Source of the DNA: Impatiens glandulifera
Lineage: Eukaryota; Streptophyta; Magnoliopsida; Ericales; Balsaminaceae
Direction of reading: 5' to 3'
Length of the DNA: 64,000 nt
NCBI RefSeq assembly: GCF_907164915.1
Contig: NW_025919337.1
Span: forward strand, 119,157-183,156
Shown here piece by piece: positions 1 to 10,890 of the stretch. Made by a program: the position numbers and the translations under genes. Below the pieces are notes generated by a model. It did no database searches. It had not been told where the DNA came from and saw nothing but the letters and a program-made list of their open reading frames with translations. Position 1 is the stretch's first letter. The number at the start of each line of letters is the position of its first letter.

Positions 1-905
1 GGTTTTCTATCGTCTCTCCTTGGTTTTCTACATTCTGACCTGAAATGTCCAAAACCATCACAATTATAACATCTTTTATTTGATTTGTCTACATAATTAT
101 AATTAAAGTCATTGTTAGATGGTGGTTGGCTCTTCTTCATGAATTTCCCAAATTTCTGAGCTAGAATTGCCATCACATCTTCAGTGATCTGATTTGTGCT
201 TTTGAATGGAGCCGGTATGGTTGATACTTGGACCGCCGGTTCCACCGATGTAACCAAAGCTCTGGTTGCGGTTGATGTGGATGCTTCGTCTTCGATCCGA
301 GACTTGATCTCGAACTCGTAGGCTTTTAGATCCTCGAACACATCATGTAACTTCATCTGCCCGAGGGTGCTTGATTCCCTCATCACCATGGTCTTGATAT
401 CCCACGTGCTTGGTAGAGATCTTAGGGCTTTAATGATTACTTCTCGGTTGTCATACTTCTTTCCGAGTGTTTGAAGCTCGTTGACTACACTAATGAACCG
501 GTTGCTGAATTCCTTCATGTTTTCCCCCGGTTTCATCCTGATGTTTTCATACTTCTGTGTAGCCACCAAAATTTTGTTCTCCTTAGTTCTTTCGTTTCCC
601 TCATGGATCTGAATGATCGTTTCCCAGGCTTCCTTTGCACTATCACAGTCTGATATTTTATTCAAGGTGTTATCGTCTATAGCCTTGTAGATGTGTCTCA
701 TGCAGTGGTTGTCCAGGTTACTCCGTCTTCGATCTTCATTCGTCCATTGGTCTGCCTCCTTGTTGATCTTGATCGGTCCCTCTTTCAGAACTCGGCTCAT
801 CTCATCATCTAACGTAATCAGATGTAGGTACATCTGTTTCTTCCAACTACTAAACGCTTCGCTGTTTAGCATTGGCGGCTTGTCGCTGTGGGTCATGCTT
901 CCCAT
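1..905 (-). CDS. Ty1/Copia retrotransposon gag polyprotein, N-terminal part, cut by the window edge
   Basis: An uninterrupted frame of 301 codons runs leftward from an ATG at 905 to the first base of the window. It begins MGSMTHSDKPPMLNSEAF, continues through a helical region with the retrotransposon-gag (UBN2-like) signature LDDEMSRVLKEG / AKEAWETIIQIHEG / GENMKEFSNRF, and ends near a CCHC zinc knuckle (CYNCDGFGHFRSEC, spacing CX2CX4HX4C) encoded at about 24-66. Gag of Copia elements packages the element RNA into cytoplasmic particles, and the knuckle binds RNA. Protease, integrase and reverse transcriptase would lie beyond position 1. The start was chosen because it is the first ATG downstream of the primer-binding site and LTR. 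No stop or frameshift is present, so this could be a young element. Confident as Copia gag; the lineage is not assigned. Confidence 0.9.
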   Translation of the reverse strand, partial: MGSMTHSDKPPMLNSEAFSSWKKQMYLHLITLDDEMSRVLKEGPIKINKEADQWTNEDRRRSNLDNHCMRHIYKAIDDNTLNKISDCDSAKEAWETIIQIHEGNERTKENKILVATQKYENIRMKPGENMKEFSNRFISVVNELQTLGKKYDNREVIIKALRSLPSTWDIKTMVMRESSTLGQMKLHDVFEDLKAYEFEIKSRIEDEASTSTATRALVTSVEPAVQVSTIPAPFKSTNQITEDVMAILAQKFGKFMKKSQPPSNNDFNYNYVDKSNKRCYNCDGFGHFRSECRKPRRDDRK

Positions 906-932
906 CTTCTTTGATTGCTTAAGTTCTAAGAA

Positions 933-948
933 CCTCGCTCTGATACCA
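933..948 (-). other. Primer-binding site of the Copia element (initiator tRNA-Met type)
   Basis: On the minus strand, two bases after the LTR end, the sequence reads TGGTATCAGAGC, the standard plant Copia/Gypsy primer-binding site complementary to the 3' end of tRNA-Met. It lies between the LTR and the gag start, which fixes the orientation of the element. Confidence 0.85.
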
Positions 949-950
949 CT

Positions 951-2089
951 TGTTAGGATCGGGGACGCCCTTGGAGGACCGGGGTGTTTCCGGTTTCAGA
1001 AAGGGTGACCGCTTACAACACACACAACACTTTGGTGATAGTCCGGTTAGAGACTAAAACCGTTATCAGCACTGCACAAACTGTCACAGACTCTTGAACC
1101 GGGTTCAAGGGCGGAAATGTCTGTTTCAGGTTGAAGCAACTTATGCGACTTTAGATGATGTTTTAGAAGGAGTCGGTTTTATGGATGTAAATGGATCGGT
1201 TTAAGGAGTATGATTAATTTGGGGTTAGGTTTAGTAAGTAAGTAAAACGAAAGAAAGAACACGAGACAAGGATTTTTATGGATGTTCAGAGCAAACCCTC
1301 CTACGTCACCCCTTCTTCTCAGGTTATGAGAAGGATCTCCACTAACTTTTATAGTTACAACAACACTGCCGGTCGAGCCCAACCTCGCTACTCGCCGGTT
1401 ACACCAACTCACACTTTGATGTAATACAACAACTCAACACAACACGATACAGAAAGCTTCCGGTTTTAGACACACCGGTTTGGAATATAACAGTTTATCT
1501 CTCTAACTTAATGCTTTGATGATTTGTTTTTCGTAATCTGTGACTTGCTGCATTCGTAATTTACATTAAATGAAGACGTTTCATCTTCCTTTTATAGCTG
1601 AGAAGAGCCAACGGTCATTTTCTTCTCTCTCCTTTGGATTGGTTGATCATTATCACGTCGGTGCAGAGAGGTAACTTGCACGTTTCACTTTCCTCAACAC
1701 ATGGCAGTCATGCAGGCAACTCTGAGTGAAGGATGACATAATCGGTTTTCAGATTTAGAAACGTGTTGGACATGCACTTCAGGTTGTCAACTTCAGATCA
1801 ATAAAGCATCATTGATTTCCTCGCATGCTTCCGATCGGATCTGATCTTCTTTTGTTCTTTCAAGGCACGTCTGTTTCGTCATGTTACGTCACTCTTGAAG
1901 TGTTGAATTTTCAAGTTTTGTTTCTTGTGCAGTATGATCCGGCTGAAATGTGAATTTGTCTTTACTGACCGGTCGCTTGAGTGAGTGAAAACCGGTTCCT
2001 CTGATCTTTGACATGAACACTTGAAACCGGTTAATAATTCCCCAACCGGTTCATACGATTTGATCTGTACCTGCACATGAAAGTTAACA
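951..2089 (-). mobile_element. 5' LTR of the Copia element
   Basis: The LTR terminus next to the primer-binding site is clear: the plus strand starts TGTTAGGATC at 951. The outer end is placed at GTTAACA (to 2089), which would give the usual TGTTA...TAACA termini and an LTR of about 1.1 kb. This outer boundary is an inference, because the partner LTR lies outside the window and no target-site duplication can be compared. The segment has many ACCGGTT motifs and no gene. Confidence 0.65.
1588..1597 (-). promoter_or_regulatory. TATA box of the Copia LTR
   Basis: The minus strand reads CTATAAAAGG, a canonical plant TATA box, inside the LTR and pointing toward gag. Transcription would be expected to start about 30 bases further on, near 1560. 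Confidence 0.55.
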
Positions 2090-2137
2090 ACTGTTTAGTT
2101 TGTCTAGCCGGTTCCAAAAATTAACTTACTTAATTTT

Positions 2138-2348
2138 TCTATCGGGCGTGGGCTTAGGCGAGGGCTTGGGTGTGGGCATGGGCTTAGGGTGGGCGTGGGC
2201 TTGGGCTGGGGCGTGGGCTTGGGCTTGGGCCTAGGCCTGGGCTTGGGCTTGCGTGTGGGCTTGGGCGTGGGCGTGGGCGTGGGTGGGGCGTGGAGCGTGG
2301 GCTTGGGCGTGGCGTGGAGCGTCGGCTTGGACGTGGTTGGAGCGTGGA
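2138..2348 (+). repeat. GGGCTT/GGGCGT hexamer array (G-rich strand forward)
   Basis: About 210 bases are made of degenerate hexamers GGGCTT and GGGCGT, so a GGG run recurs every six bases on the plus strand. Small ORFs across it (Trp-Ala or Leu-Gly repeats) are by-products of the repeat. The array ends about 65 bases before a tRNA-Phe-like sequence in the same orientation. Two longer relatives lie inside the TIR elements of units A and B. Confidence 0.9.
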
Positions 2349-2412
2349 TTTAATTACAATTCAATTGCATACCATGCAATATGTAAAACGAATTTAATAA
2401 TTTTATTAATAA

Positions 2413-2417
2413 GCGGG

Positions 2418-2453
<36 letters not shown>

Positions 2454-2489
2454 AAAGGTCAAGTGTTCGATCGATCCACTTTCATCGCA
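2413..2489 (+). tRNA. tRNA-Phe(GAA)-like sequence with enlarged T loop
   Basis: The acceptor, D arm and anticodon arm match plant tRNA-Phe: GCGGGGATAGCTCAGTTGG, then an anticodon loop CTGAAGA with anticodon GAA. The T arm differs. The stem AAGTG/CACTT pairs fully, but the loop is TTCGATCGATC, four bases longer than the standard seven through a GATC duplication. The 3' acceptor strand TCATCGC gives a G-T wobble at the fourth pair. A T-rich run follows at about 2493-2502 and could terminate Pol III. The A box is intact and the B box is disturbed, so this is probably a pseudogene or a tRNA-derived repeat head. Confidence 0.7.
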
Positions 2490-2628
2490 AAAGTTTTTTT
2501 TTTCTATTGGAAATTTTAAACAAATCATGTGACATCCCTGATAAAACAGAGTTGGTGGGTTTATTAGTGAGGAAGAAGATGAAGAAGAAAAGAGAAATAG
2601 GGTCTTGACTTCGAGTGTGAACATAAAT
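2490..2628 (+). repeat. Conserved tail of the tRNA-Phe-like module
   Basis: The roughly 130 bases after the tRNA-like sequence recur, inverted, beside the two other copies (about 10150-10262 and 44660-44790), including the shared stretch GGGTCTTGACTTCGAG. Array, tRNA-like sequence and tail therefore form one repeated module of about 470 bases. Confidence 0.7.
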
Positions 2629-3582
2629 CATGCTGTTTTTTAATGATTTTTTCCCTTAACATTTTTATTATACTATTGTCATTAAGAAATAAAACTCTCA
2701 TTTATATTATTTTGAATATATAATTAATGGAAAAAAAAGTATAAACTCTAATTTATATTATTTCTCGGTATATATTATATATTATTATTTATAAATATAT
2801 ATATATATATAATTATATATAAAATTAATTTAAAAAATATATAAAACAAATAAAAACTACAAAAAGTTAAAAAGTTACTAAAAAAAATATTTTATTTTGA
2901 AACTATCTCCTAACAGATTGTCTCAAAAAGTTAGTCAAAAATTGAATTAATTTAAATTAATATATAAACAAATTTGTATTTAATATATTATTTATTCAAT
3001 ATTATTAAATATTTGAATAAATAAACTAGTTCACAATTAAATAAATAAAAACCAAAAAAAGGGACACATTAAATATTAATTTTAAATTCATTTATTATTT
3101 TTTAATTATTTTATTATGAATTATTTTTTTCATTAATTTTATTATTAAATAGATTTACCTTATATAAATGATTTATAACAATTTCACAAATGATTTAAAT
3201 GTTTATCATATTTCACAAATTTCACATATTTATTTAGAACTATCTATTAACTGAAACATTTGAGTTTTTATTTATTTATTTAATTTATTAATATATACCT
3301 ACCATATTTTAGAACATTATTTAATCTAAATTAATATTCTAATAAAATATTTATAAAAAAAGTTTTTAAATAATTTTATTTTTTCCAAACCTAAATTCAT
3401 CCTTATTTTATTTTTTCTTAAAATAATTTAATAAAATTCTAAATAAAAAAAGATATCTAATTTCTTAAATAATATATGTATAAAACTTTCAAAATTCAAA
3501 CTCTAACATAAATATATTTTACCAAAATATGTAACTTTTAATTTAATAAACATAAAAATATCTATATATATATATATATTGA
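2629..3582. other. AT-rich leader of unit A, no gene seen
   Basis: Very AT-rich, low-complexity DNA, present also at 36783-37753. No gene or structured repeat was recognised. Confidence 0.6.
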
Positions 3583-5560
3583 TTAATTTTTAAAGTGTCC
3601 GGATTGCCGGGTCGAGAATGTGGTTAATTTGGATATATATGTGAGAGTAATTGGATATTTGAGTCGGATTGTGGGTTGATCCGCCATAAATTTAAAACGG
3701 TTTAAAATAAAATTAAAAATGCTATATGTATATTTCAAACTCGTAACCTAATAAAATAAGTATAACCATTTAACAAACTAGACTAATAAGACTTTATATT
3801 TTAAATCCAATACCAAATTTGACGAACGCGGGACATTTTAAAAATATAAGTTCTTTTTAACTACTAATGTATATATATATATATAATGATGCTTAATTTT
3901 TAAAGTGTCCGGATTGCCGGGTCGAGAGCTATAGTTAATTTGGATATATATGTGAGAGTAAATGGATACTTGAGTCGGTTTGTGTGTTGATTCTCCATAA
4001 ATTTAAAACGGTTTAAAATAATATAAAAAATGCTATATGTATATTTCAAACTCGCAACCTAACAAAATAAGTACAACCATTTAACCAACTAGATTAATTA
4101 GACTTTATATTTTAAATTAAAATACCAAATTTGATGAACGCGGGACATTTTAACAATATAATTCAATTTTTTAACTAAGTAATCTATATATATATAATGA
4201 TGCTTAATTTTAAAAATGTCCGGATTGTCGGGTCGAGAGTTGTTATTAATTTGTATATATATGTGAGAGTAAATTAAAAATATTATCAAATTTTAACAGG
4301 TCTCGGTTATATATCTTTATTCGTGCAAATTCACGAGCTATATTTCAAAGTGTCCGGATTATCGGGTCGAGAGCTGTGGTTAATTTGGATATATATGTGA
4401 GAGTAAATGGATGGTTGGGTTAGATTGTGGTTTAACCCGCCCATAAACTTAAACGGTTAAAAATAAAATTAAAAATACTATATAAAATTAAAAATGCTAT
4501 AGGTATGATTTTTAATTTGCAACTTAATAAAAATAAGTACAACACTTTAATAAACTAGGCTAATAACACTTTATACTTTAAACTGAACACCAAATTTGAT
4601 GTACGCGGGACATTTTAACAATATAAGTTCAACTTTTTAACTAACTAATATATATATATATATATATATAAAGATGCTTAATTTTTAAAGTGTCCGGATT
4701 GCCGGGTTGATAGTTGTGGTTAATTTAGATATATACGTGATAACAAATGGATATTTGGGTCGGATTGTGGGTTGACCCGCCAAAAAACTTAAAACGGTTA
4801 AAAATAAAATGAAAAATTTTATAGGTATGGTTCAAACTTGCAACCTAACAAAACAAGTACAACTCTTTAACCAACTAGGCTAATAACAATTTATATTTTA
4901 AATTCAACACCAAATTTGATGAGCGCGAGAAATTTTAACAATATAAGTTTAACTTTTTAACTAACTAATATATAAATATATATATATATAATTATGCATA
5001 ATTTTTAAAGTGTCCGGATTGCCGGGTCGAGAGCTGTGGTTAATTTAAATATATATGTGATAGTAAATGGATATTTGGGTCGGATTGTGGGTTGACCCGC
5101 CCATAAACTTAAAACGATTAAAAATAAAATAAAAAATGCTATAAGAATGGTTTGAACTTGCAACCTAACAAATTAAGTACAACTCTTTAACCAACTAGGT
5201 TTATAACACTTTATATTTTAAATTCAACACCAAATTTGATGAACGCGAAATATTTTAACAATATAAGTTCAACTTTTTAACTAACTAATATATATATATA
5301 TATAATGATGCTTAATTTTTAAAGTGTCCAGATTGTCGGGTCGAGAGTTGTGGTTAATTTAGATATATATGTGATAATAAATTGATATTTGGGTCGGATT
5401 GTGGTTTGACCCGACTATAAAATTTAAAACGGTTAAAAATAAAATTAAAAATATTATAAGTATGGTTTGATCTTGCAAACTAACAAAACAAGTACAACCA
5501 TTTAACTAATTAGCATAATAACACTTTATATTTTAAATTCAACACCAAATTTGTTAAACG
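3583..5560 (+). repeat. Satellite-like tandem array, period about 310-330 bp (unit A)
   Basis: The landmark GTCCGGATTGCCGGGTCGAG recurs near 3599, 3909, 4219, 4351, 4691, 5012 and 5325. Each unit continues with a GTCGGATTGTGGGTTGACCC block, AACCTAACAAAATAAGTAC, a GAACGCG motif and an (AT)n tract. There are about seven units, one of them truncated (4219-4351). A stray partial unit lies at 11651-11745, on the other side of the TIR element, so that element inserted into or beside the array. There is no coding potential. Confidence 0.9.
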
Positions 5561-5671
5561 CGGTAGTTCATAATTAGTTTTTAATCGGTCATAATTCTCT
5601 TTTAATTATGCGCTATAGATTTCACTATTATTAGTGAGGAAATAGAAAATTTTCGTCATATTTATAAAGAT

Positions 5672-6170
5672 GGGAAATTTGATCAAATGACCCTCAAAAG
5701 AGGGTCATCCTCAAAAATAACCTTACAAAATTCATTTTTTATTTTTAATCTTTTTTTTAAAAAATTGACACTTTTACCCTTACTATTTTTTTTCTTCCTT
5801 TCCTTTTCCCCATTTCTTCCCGGCCGTCTTTCAGCCGCGACAGTTGCTCCCAAGCCGGGAATCCCCCGGACGATAGCCAAGCCCCCTAACGTGGGAAAGT
5901 TTCCTCGACACCTGACTCAAGCCCCAGCCGTTTACTTTTACCCAACCGGACGATCGCAAGCTAGGGCGACGCTGAGCCCCGACGACACTGTGCTTCCCCA
6001 GGTTCTTTTACCTTCTATTATATCTTTCTCATTTTAATCATTCAGTTTCTCTTTTACATGCTGAACAAACCTGAATGCAAGATTACTTTTAGGGTCTTAG
6101 TTTAGGGTTGAGCGTGGGGTTGAGCGTGGGGCTTGGGGCGTAGGGCGTGGATTCAATTGCAATTCAAGAC
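5672..6170 (+). repeat. Left long terminal inverted repeat of the Pack element, unit A
   Basis: This arm holds the terminal GGGAAATTTG motif, a CT-rich tract, a GC-rich block with CGACGATAGCCAAGCCCC-like sequence, then a short degenerate version of the GGGCGT array (about 6106-6152) ending GGATTCAATTGCAATTCAA. The ORF starting at 5687 lies wholly in the repeat and is not considered a gene. Confidence 0.7.
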
Positions 6171-6256
6171 AGACTTAGTGAGTTTTAGTGGATTAGAAAC
6201 TCTATTCCCTTGTTTTTCGATTCTGACTCTTTAATCACAATTATTTTCTTTTCCAG

Positions 6257-8611
6257 TGTAGCAGACGAACTAGGCATTAAAGTTGGCATCAAGCACAAGA
6301 AAATAAATATCTCTAATCCTAGAGTAAGAGAATTCATCCCAAGCTACTAATAAAATTTCCTGAATCCTTAAACTATCCAAACTTGGTTGTTTCACTTGTT
6401 TGACCTGCCCATATATGTATATTTTTAGTTTGATGTGCAATAAAAAAAATTACTGTGAATCTTTGTATGGTGTTATCCTCTTTCCATATATAAAGAAGTC
6501 AAGTTGTCCCATGAGAGTGAATCTATTAGAAGCCTCTGCTTCAGTGAGAACGCGTTCTTTCCAACCTGTTAATATTATCAATATCATGGGAAACACTAGA
6601 AATATTAGAACGAAAGGGAGCCAAAGTTTTCTCGCCTCCATTCTTCATAGGAAAAGATATAAGATGGTCTCCTCACCACTGGTGATGAGTAATCAACCCA
6701 CCGCTTCCTCACTTCCGACACAAAGTTGTGATACGAGGGAAGGACAATTTAGATACTAGTATATTGTTACAATCACGAATTCATTAGAAATTTTCTAAAA
6801 GTTGTGAGATTTTTCATACTATGATCAAATTATTTCTGGATCATGATTATAGTGTGTTTTTGTTGCTTCTTTTGGTATACAATTAACAGTTTACATCATG
6901 ATCCAAATATTGTAATTTTTGTTTCATTTGATATAGATATTATTTTCACTATCATTGTGATTTTTTACCCATATAACAAATCCATATTTTTTTCTGATCA
7001 TGATCAACAATTCAACATGAAAATTATATTCTGGATAATTGTTATAGAGACTTTTTTCAGCGAAAACATTTTATGGATACTTGTATTCTATTATGTATTG
7101 AATTTGTGGACAAGTCATTTGGCTTTTGTTGTACTTTTGTTTGCAAAAATTAGATTCTAAACTGGTGAAGCTGTTGTAGGTAGCTTGGGAGTATGAACAA
7201 TTTTCAAGGTTGAGAATAACTGCAGCAACCCTCTCTGGACTATCCACGCCCCCCAATTTTCTAGAAAGTAGTGGTGGCCTTTTTGATAACAGGTAAATTT
7301 TGAAATGTACGCTTTTATTCACATTTCAGCCGAGAGTGTATATGATGAAAACTAGTTAATTGATACTTTCTCTTTGTTGCAGACATTTTGGAAACGAGGC
7401 TGCCATTATTAAAAGTGTCAAGCTTGTTGCTGAGAGTATAGCAGTAAGTTTGTCACTTTCTATTGTCTTGTTAAATGCAATATGCATTTCTTTATGTTTA
7501 TGGAAGAGTTATTTAATTTTTTTCTTAATGAAGAAAATAATATCCCAACACTTATTTGAAAATTGTTAATATATGTGTTGTTCCATCTGACTTTTCAGAG
7601 ACATATCTATGGTCACCAAGGAAAGAAGGGTGAAATTTTTGCTGACAATAGCAGTTTAGCCGTCAACCCGTCTTATATCGCTTCATGGCTGGATCTTTTG
7701 TCACAAACTTCTTGAATGGCACCATTTCTTACAAAGAATGATCCTCTTATAATCGCCTTAAAAAAGGTAGATTATACTTACAAAGAGTGATTGCCATTTA
7801 CCAATAAAAATATGGAACTAAGTTATATTAATCCATGTTATACTTACTAATGTTAAGAATTAGGAGAGCACACAAAAGAAGTGAATGTACATAATGAGGT
7901 GCTCGATGGGGTGTTCACATTCTACGATTCCATAAGCTCGAAGCTTTATATTTATCAGGTAATGATATCATTTCCCTACTTTTTTACCCCCTTCTGCTTA
8001 GACATGATTTGTTATCCACAAAAGTATGATATAATATTATAATTCAAATCGGAAACTCATTAAAGTATTCATTAATTTGAGATCGGCCCTTAAACTATTG
8101 CTTTATATATTATGAACAATTTTGATATGAACCATTTTTTGAACTATACTCTTTTCCTATCAAACTAATCATCGACATGACTATTTATGGAAATGAGGAT
8201 TTTTTTGTTCTTTTCTTTTTAAATTAACCAAAATAAAAGAATACATGAAAAATAATTCTATGTGGCTGATGGTTTTGAACATAAAAATATCCTTGAAAAT
8301 TTTCGTATATAAAACTATTTGTATTTTCCACACTTCTAAGGAGAAAAATAAAATATTATTGGAGAAGATTTAAAGATTGTTTAATGAATAAGTAAATTAT
8401 TTGGGGTTTTTATTATTTGAGTAATGCTTTAACATACTGTTATAATAGTTGTTATAATGTTGTCAGTGTAACATTTGATTTACTTTTGCTACTTGTGCTC
8501 GGATCCTGCCTGATAACCCTCTTCAGTTTTCTTGTTATAACAACCCGGGGTCTTGATGATCTCATTAGTCTGTTCAGACGACCACCTTCGCGTAAAGTGA
8601 AAACAGCTTGA
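6257..8611 (+). pseudogene. Nicalin (BOS/ER membrane complex subunit) 3' gene fragment, unit A
   Basis: Six exon pieces in order match the C-terminal half of plant nicalin: 6257-6323 (VADELGIKVGIKHKKINIS), 7180-7292 (VAWEYEQFSRLRITAATLSG), 7383-7443, 7599-7766 (RHIYGHQGKKGEIFADNSSL), about 7855-7958 (EVNVHNEVLDGVFTFYDSIS) and about 8460-8611, whose last exon encodes the membrane segment and the tail FRRPPSRKVKTA followed by TGA. Most splice sites still read GT and AG. Nicalin is an ER membrane glycoprotein of the multipass-protein insertion machinery. The 5' half and promoter are missing and a TGA at 7713-7715 interrupts the fourth exon, so this is a captured, dead fragment inside the TIR element. 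Confidence 0.85.
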
Positions 8612-9182
8612 GATTATCGCGAATAGCATCGAAAATTATATATAAAGACAACAATAACACTGCGATTGATTACTAGGTATTGGCTTGACTCTTGCGTTTT
8701 GATTGATGGTGTCTCTTTGTAACTTTTTATTGGCAACGCCCAAGGTCTTTTCTCACGTTGTATTGTTTCACATTGGTCAAGAGATATTTGATTAGTTTAT
8801 GTAACCCCTTCCCCTTTTCTTTTCTTGGGCAACTATTAAATCAATGCAAATTTTATTCTAATTCCTTGATAATAGATACTAATCGATGCAAATTTTATAC
8901 TAATCAATGAAACTATTTAGTTTTCGAAATATTATTTCTCATCTTTTTGATCTGTATACTTCATTATACCATAAAGAGCTAAGCTAAAAAAAATCAGAAC
9001 TTAAAAAAGAATAAGTTGTATTTCAATTTCCAAAGTGTTTGTTTTGAACATGTTTGTGATGACTCCAATAAATATAATATAATTTCCATCAAGACCGAAA
9101 AAACAATCAATAACACGGTAATAAAGAGCTGTAAACTGTAGCCATTCATCCCGAAAAATACTAAACACAAAATACATTACTA

Positions 9183-9272
9183 AACCTTACTCAAAAGTAT
9201 TCTTCCAATTGTACTGGCAGCAATACTAAACCTTACTCAAAAGTATTCTTCCAGTTGTAGTGGCAGCGGGGC
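9183..9272 (+). repeat. Short tandem duplication, two units of about 50 bp
   Basis: ACTAAACCTTACTCAAAAGT is repeated twice with the following TATTCTTCCA(A/G)TTGTA(C/G)TGGCAG. Unit B has the same pair near 43690-43782. Confidence 0.8.
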
Positions 9273-9441
9273 CATTATTTGTGAGTGCAGATGAGCTTTT
9301 GCTTATACTCCTATTAATAATGTTTCATCATGTTTTTGTTTCCAATAAAACCTGTAAATTCTTTTGATGACCTTAAAGATGGAATTCAATTTCAATTCCA
9401 AAGTCTAACATTAACAACCTGTTTCTGTTTCTGGAGCATGA

Positions 9442-9775
<334 letters not shown>

Positions 9776-10262
9776 AATGTTTTATCTTTTTTCTCCATGA
9801 ATTCTATAACAAAAGAAAATCATGATGCACTGATTTCCCCACTTTTTGACTGACTCGTAAAAATGGATTTCATGCATGTATTAAAGATTGGATTCGGTGT
9901 ATATGTATTTTCTATTGGGATGTGATATCTAAGAGAAAATGAGTTTCCAAATGAAGTCAATTGAGTATTCATGAATATCTTCAAATGGTTATGGAACTGT
10001 ATCAAAGTAGTTGAGAATTGAAATGAACAGAAAAAGGAAAATCTATTTCTCTCTTTGTTTATCACTACTAACCATAATTCCTGAATGGAGATTGGACGGT
10101 CAATCCTGGGTGTTGGGGAACCGAACACGGACCTTGTGCTCGAAGTCAAGACCCTATTTCTCTTTTCTTCTTGATCTTCTTCCTCACTAATAAACCCACC
10201 AACTCTGTTTTACCAGGGATGTCACATGATTTGTTTAAAATTTCCAATAGAAAAAAAACTTT

Positions 10263-10339
10263 TGCGATGAAACTGGATCGATCAAACACTTGACCTTCAG
10301 ATCTTCAGTCTGACGCTCTTCCAACTGAGCTATCCCCGC
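10263..10339 (-). tRNA. tRNA-Phe(GAA)-like sequence, unit A Pack element
   Basis: Read on the minus strand it starts GCGGGGATAGCTCAGTTGG and has anticodon loop CTGAAGA. It has the same 4-base enlarged T loop as the copy at 2413, but the T stem is AAGTG/CAGTT, with a mismatch, so it is more decayed. It sits just downstream (in its own direction) of the hexamer array. Probably not a working tRNA gene. Confidence 0.65.
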
Positions 10340-10410
10340 TTATTAATAAAATTATTAAATTCATTTTACATATTGCATGGTATATAATTGAATTGAAATT
10401 AAATCAACGC

Positions 10411-10890
10411 CCCACCCACGTCCAAGCCCACGCTCCACGCCACGCCCAAGCCCACGCTCCACGCCCCACCCACGCCCACGCCCACGCCCAAGCCCAAGCC
10501 CACGCCCAACCCCAAGCCCAAGCCCAAGCCCAAGCCCACGCCCAACCCCAAGCCCAAGCCCAAGCCCAAGCCCAAGCCCAAGCCCAAGCCCAAGCCCAAG
10601 CCCAAGCCCAAGCCCAGGCCCAGGCCTAGGCCCAAGCCCAAGCCCAAGCCCAAGCCCAAGCCCAAGCCCAAGCCCAATCCCACGCCCACGCCCACGCCCA
10701 AGCTCAAGCCCACGCCCCACCCCAAGCCCATGCCCACGCCCAAGCCCACGCCATATCCCACGCCCACGCCCATGCCCAAGCCCACGCCTAAGCCCATGCC
10801 CCACCCATGCCCAAGCCCACGCCCCACGCCCAATCCCACACCCCACGCCCCACCCACGCACTACCCCACGCCCCACCCCCACGATCCACG
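10411..10890 (-). repeat. CCCAAG/CCCACG hexamer array, unit A (G-rich strand is minus)
   Basis: About 480 bases of near-perfect hexamers. The core (about 10490-10675) is almost pure CCCAAG, the flanks mix in CCCACG. The complementary strand carries GGG every six bases. Open frames of Leu-Gly or Ala-Gln repeats through it are artefacts of the repeat period. Confidence 0.92.

Noticed and set aside
3583..5560. CRISPR-like or centromeric array
   Set aside because: The units are over 300 bp, diverged and without unique spacers. The locus is plant nuclear, and nothing shows centromere function.
5687..6037. 116-codon frame at the left end of the Pack element
   Set aside because: It starts inside the terminal inverted repeat, is broken in unit B, and has a transposon-end composition.
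6843..7160. 105-codon hydrophobic frame, identical at 41345-41662
   Set aside because: It lies in the intron between the first two nicalin exon pieces, and the identity only reflects the recent segmental duplication.
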